This document shows positions 5,338 to 7,519 of a DNA stretch of 7,519 nucleotides, piece after piece. Position 1 is the stretch's first letter. Every line of letters starts with the position of its first letter. The position numbers were made by a program, and so were the translations under genes. The notes under the pieces are model-generated. The model did no database searches. It was not told the origin of the DNA and worked only from the letters and a program-made list of their open reading frames with translations. Source of the DNA: an uncultured Clostridia bacterium (GTDB lineage: Bacteria > Bacillota > Clostridia > TANB77 > CAG-508); the NCBI GenBank assembly GCA_947629995.1, contig CANRFX010000054.1:1-7519 (forward strand), read 5' to 3'.

Positions 5338-7519
5338 ATGCAAAAAAAATTAAAAAAAATAGAAGAAATATTTAGTGATTATAAAACAAGTTCAAATATA
5401 AAATATGCACAAATAGAAAGCTTCAACGTATTAAAAAAGAAAAACACTTTGCAAGTTATTTTATTTTTTGACGAGTATATAGAAATAAAAGATATTTGGA
5501 ATTTTGAAAACTTTTTAAAACAAAGATTTCAATTTGAACACATTGACATTCAAATACATTATGATACAAAAGTAGAAAAAAAATTAATAAAAGACGAGTG
5601 GAAAAACATAATTAGTTATATGTCTCATAAATATCCTTTAGCAACACCAATGTTACTTTTAAAAAGTAATATCGAAGTAGAAAATAAAAATCTAAAAATA
5701 GAATTACATATTAAAGGAGCGGATTTTCTAAAAGCTAAAAAAGTGGATGAAGAATTAAAAAGTACTATTAAAAATTTATTTGGAGAAGAATATAAAATTG
5801 AGATTACAGAAAAAATATCTTTAGAAGATTTAAACGAAATAAATAAAAACATTAAAGACGAAGAAGAAAAAATACTAGCACTTATCAATGCAGAACATAT
5901 GCCAGAAATTCCTGCAGAAGAAAAAGAAGAAATAACTTCAGAACCAATACAAGAAGAATATAATAAACAAGAATATATTTTAGGAAAACCATCAAAAGCA
6001 AAAGAAAAACTTATAAAAATAAAAAATCTAACAGCAAATGATGGAAGAGTAACTCTAGAAGGTAGAGTAATTAATGTTCAAGTAAGAAAAACAAAATCAG
6101 GAAAAGGAATGATAATATTTGACTTATATGATGGAACAGGGCAAATTACTTGTAAATCTTTTTCAAAAGACTATGAAGAAGGAGAAGAAATTGTTAAAAA
6201 AATAGAGGAAGCTCAAATTATAAAAACAATCGGAAAAGCAGGACTGGATACATATGTAGGGGATGTCACAGTTATTTCTAATATAATTATTCATACAAAT
6301 GCAGATATACCAGAACTACCAACAGAAGAAGAAATGGAAGATACTCCATTAATATATGGAACCAATTCTAATATTACAGATACATTAGTAAAAGTAAGTG
6401 ATTTAGGTGTAGATGATGGAAAAATAGCCTTAGAAGGAGAAGTAATATATACAGAAGAAAAACCAATAAAAGGTGATAAAATACTATTTAATTTTGATTT
6501 ATATGATGGAACAAGCACAATTACTTGTAAAGTATTTTTAGAAAAAGATTTTGCTCAAAGGAAAATAAAAAGAATTCAAAATGCAAAAAGCCTTAAAATT
6601 TCTGGAACTGCACAAATAGATAGTTTTTCAAATGAACTAACAGTTATCATAAGTACAATTGTAGAAACAGAAGGAATAAAAAAAGAAATAAGACAAGATA
6701 ACAGTGAAGTAAAAAGAGTAGAATTACATATGCATACAAAAATGAGTCAAATGGATGGAATTACTTCTGCGAAAGATTTAATAAAAAGAGCAATGCAATG
6801 GGGAATGAAATCAATTGCAATAACAGACCATGGAGTAGTACAAGCATTTCCTGAAGCACACAAGTTACTTGGATATGATAACAAAGACATGAAGATAATC
6901 TATGGAGTAGAAGCATATTTAGCACCAGACAAAACGCAAATTGTAACAGATGGAAAAGGGCAAAGTATAGATACAACTTATTGTGTACTAGATTTAGAAA
7001 CAACAGGATTTTCAGCAACGAATGAAAAGATTACAGAAGTAGGAATAATGAAAGTAAAAAATGGAGAAGTAATAGATGAGTTTAGTACATTTGTAAATCC
7101 AGAGAAACACATACCAGCTAGAGTAACAGAAGTTACAAATATAACAGACGATATGGTAAAAGATGCACCAAAAATTGAAGAGGTTTTCCCTAAAATTTTA
7201 GAATTTATAAAAGATAGTGTTCTAGTTGCACATAATGCATCATTTGATATTGGATTTTTGAAGCAAAATGCTAAAAATTTAGGATATGAGTTTAATTATA
7301 CATATTTAGATACCTTAAGTTTAGCAAAAGATTTATTTCCAAATTATAAAAAATATCAATTAGGAAAAATTGCAGAAAATCTAGGTATTAAAGTAGAAGT
7401 TGCTCATCGTGCTTTAGATGATGTAGACACTACAGTAAAAGTATTTAATGTTATGATGGAAAAACTAAAAGAGCGTGGTGCCAAAACTGTAAACGATATT
7501 GATGAAATAAGCAAAGATG
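5338..7519 (+). CDS. polC: DNA polymerase III alpha subunit, Gram-positive PolC type (partial, 3' end outside window)
   Basis: An uninterrupted frame from ATG 5338 to the window edge gives 727 residues, about half of a typical PolC (about 1,450). Order: N-terminal domain (about 1-200) ending in an acidic linker; an OB-fold domain (about 225-320, with DGRVTLEGRV and FDLYDGTGQITCKSF); a second, similar OB-fold domain (about 350-445, with DDGKIALEGEV and FDLYDGTSTITCKVF); the start of the PHP domain (VELHMHT 461-467, ITDHG 495-499); and the inserted 3'-5' proofreading exonuclease with DLETTG (552-557), AHNASFD (631-637) and HRALDD (690-695) carrying the DEDDh residues. PolC is the replicative polymerase of low-GC Gram-positives. 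The second OB copy is unusual. The frame contains CGG only out of phase (5720-5722, 6231-6233), none in frame, and it needs no frameshift. Confidence 0.93.
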   Translation, partial: MQKKLKKIEEIFSDYKTSSNIKYAQIESFNVLKKKNTLQVILFFDEYIEIKDIWNFENFLKQRFQFEHIDIQIHYDTKVEKKLIKDEWKNIISYMSHKYPLATPMLLLKSNIEVENKNLKIELHIKGADFLKAKKVDEELKSTIKNLFGEEYKIEITEKISLEDLNEINKNIKDEEEKILALINAEHMPEIPAEEKEEITSEPIQEEYNKQEYILGKPSKAKEKLIKIKNLTANDGRVTLEGRVINVQVRKTKSGKGMIIFDLYDGTGQITCKSFSKDYEEGEEIVKKIEEAQIIKTIGKAGLDTYVGDVTVISNIIIHTNADIPELPTEEEMEDTPLIYGTNSNITDTLVKVSDLGVDDGKIALEGEVIYTEEKPIKGDKILFNFDLYDGTSTITCKVFLEKDFAQRKIKRIQNAKSLKISGTAQIDSFSNELTVIISTIVETEGIKKEIRQDNSEVKRVELHMHTKMSQMDGITSAKDLIKRAMQWGMKSIAITDHGVVQAFPEAHKLLGYDNKDMKIIYGVEAYLAPDKTQIVTDGKGQSIDTTYCVLDLETTGFSATNEKITEVGIMKVKNGEVIDEFSTFVNPEKHIPARVTEVTNITDDMVKDAPKIEEVFPKILEFIKDSVLVAHNASFDIGFLKQNAKNLGYEFNYTYLDTLSLAKDLFPNYKKYQLGKIAENLGIKVEVAHRALDDVDTTVKVFNVMMEKLKERGAKTVNDIDEISKD

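Overview
The window is very AT-rich DNA with a compact gene layout. The Gram-positive replicative polymerase PolC, two U32-family proteins, strong AGGAGG-type ribosome binding sites and a tiny cysteine-rich protein of a type common in Clostridia suggest a low-GC Firmicute, most likely an uncultured clostridial lineage. The species cannot be told from the sequence alone.

Layout: (1) 1-239, + strand, the C-terminal end of a U32 peptidase-type protein; (2) 259-2723, - strand, a long U32/DUF3656 protein (RlhA-like) converging on it, with a shared terminator hairpin at 234-260; (3) 2724-2852, a divergent intergenic region with promoters for both sides; (4) 2853-3907, + strand, a membrane-anchored surface protein with a cadherin-like beta-sandwich domain, followed 9 nt later by (5) 3917-5006, + strand, a family 3 glycoside hydrolase (NagZ type), probably in one operon; (6) 5005-5044, a bidirectional terminator; (7) 5065-5178, - strand, a 37-residue cysteine-rich peptide gene; (8) 5179-5337, a divergent promoter region; (9) 5338 to the window end, + strand, the first half of DNA polymerase III PolC.

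The striking feature is how the genes are broken. Three genes (U32 twice, surface protein twice, NagZ once) carry five apparent frameshifts, and all five are the same event: an in-frame CGG codon followed by A or T, where skipping the C lets the ribosome read GGA or GGT (glycine) and continue in the +1 frame. Skipping exactly one C per site restores intact proteins of 820, 350 and 362 residues. Glycine is the residue expected from family conservation at the two best-conserved sites (GGRSGN in U32, IGDRS in NagZ). By my reading there are 12 sense-strand CGG triplets inside genes here. All 5 in-frame ones need a +1 shift, and none of the 7 out-of-frame ones does. No arginine in the window is encoded by CGG.

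The best reading is that CGG is not a normal arginine codon in this organism: CGGN is decoded as one glycine by +1 frameshifting, or by a quadruplet-reading tRNA. The alternative is an unusually specific sequencing artefact. The closest precedent known to me is the AGG/CCC frameshifting in the mitochondrial cox1 gene of Perkinsus. I know of no bacterial description.
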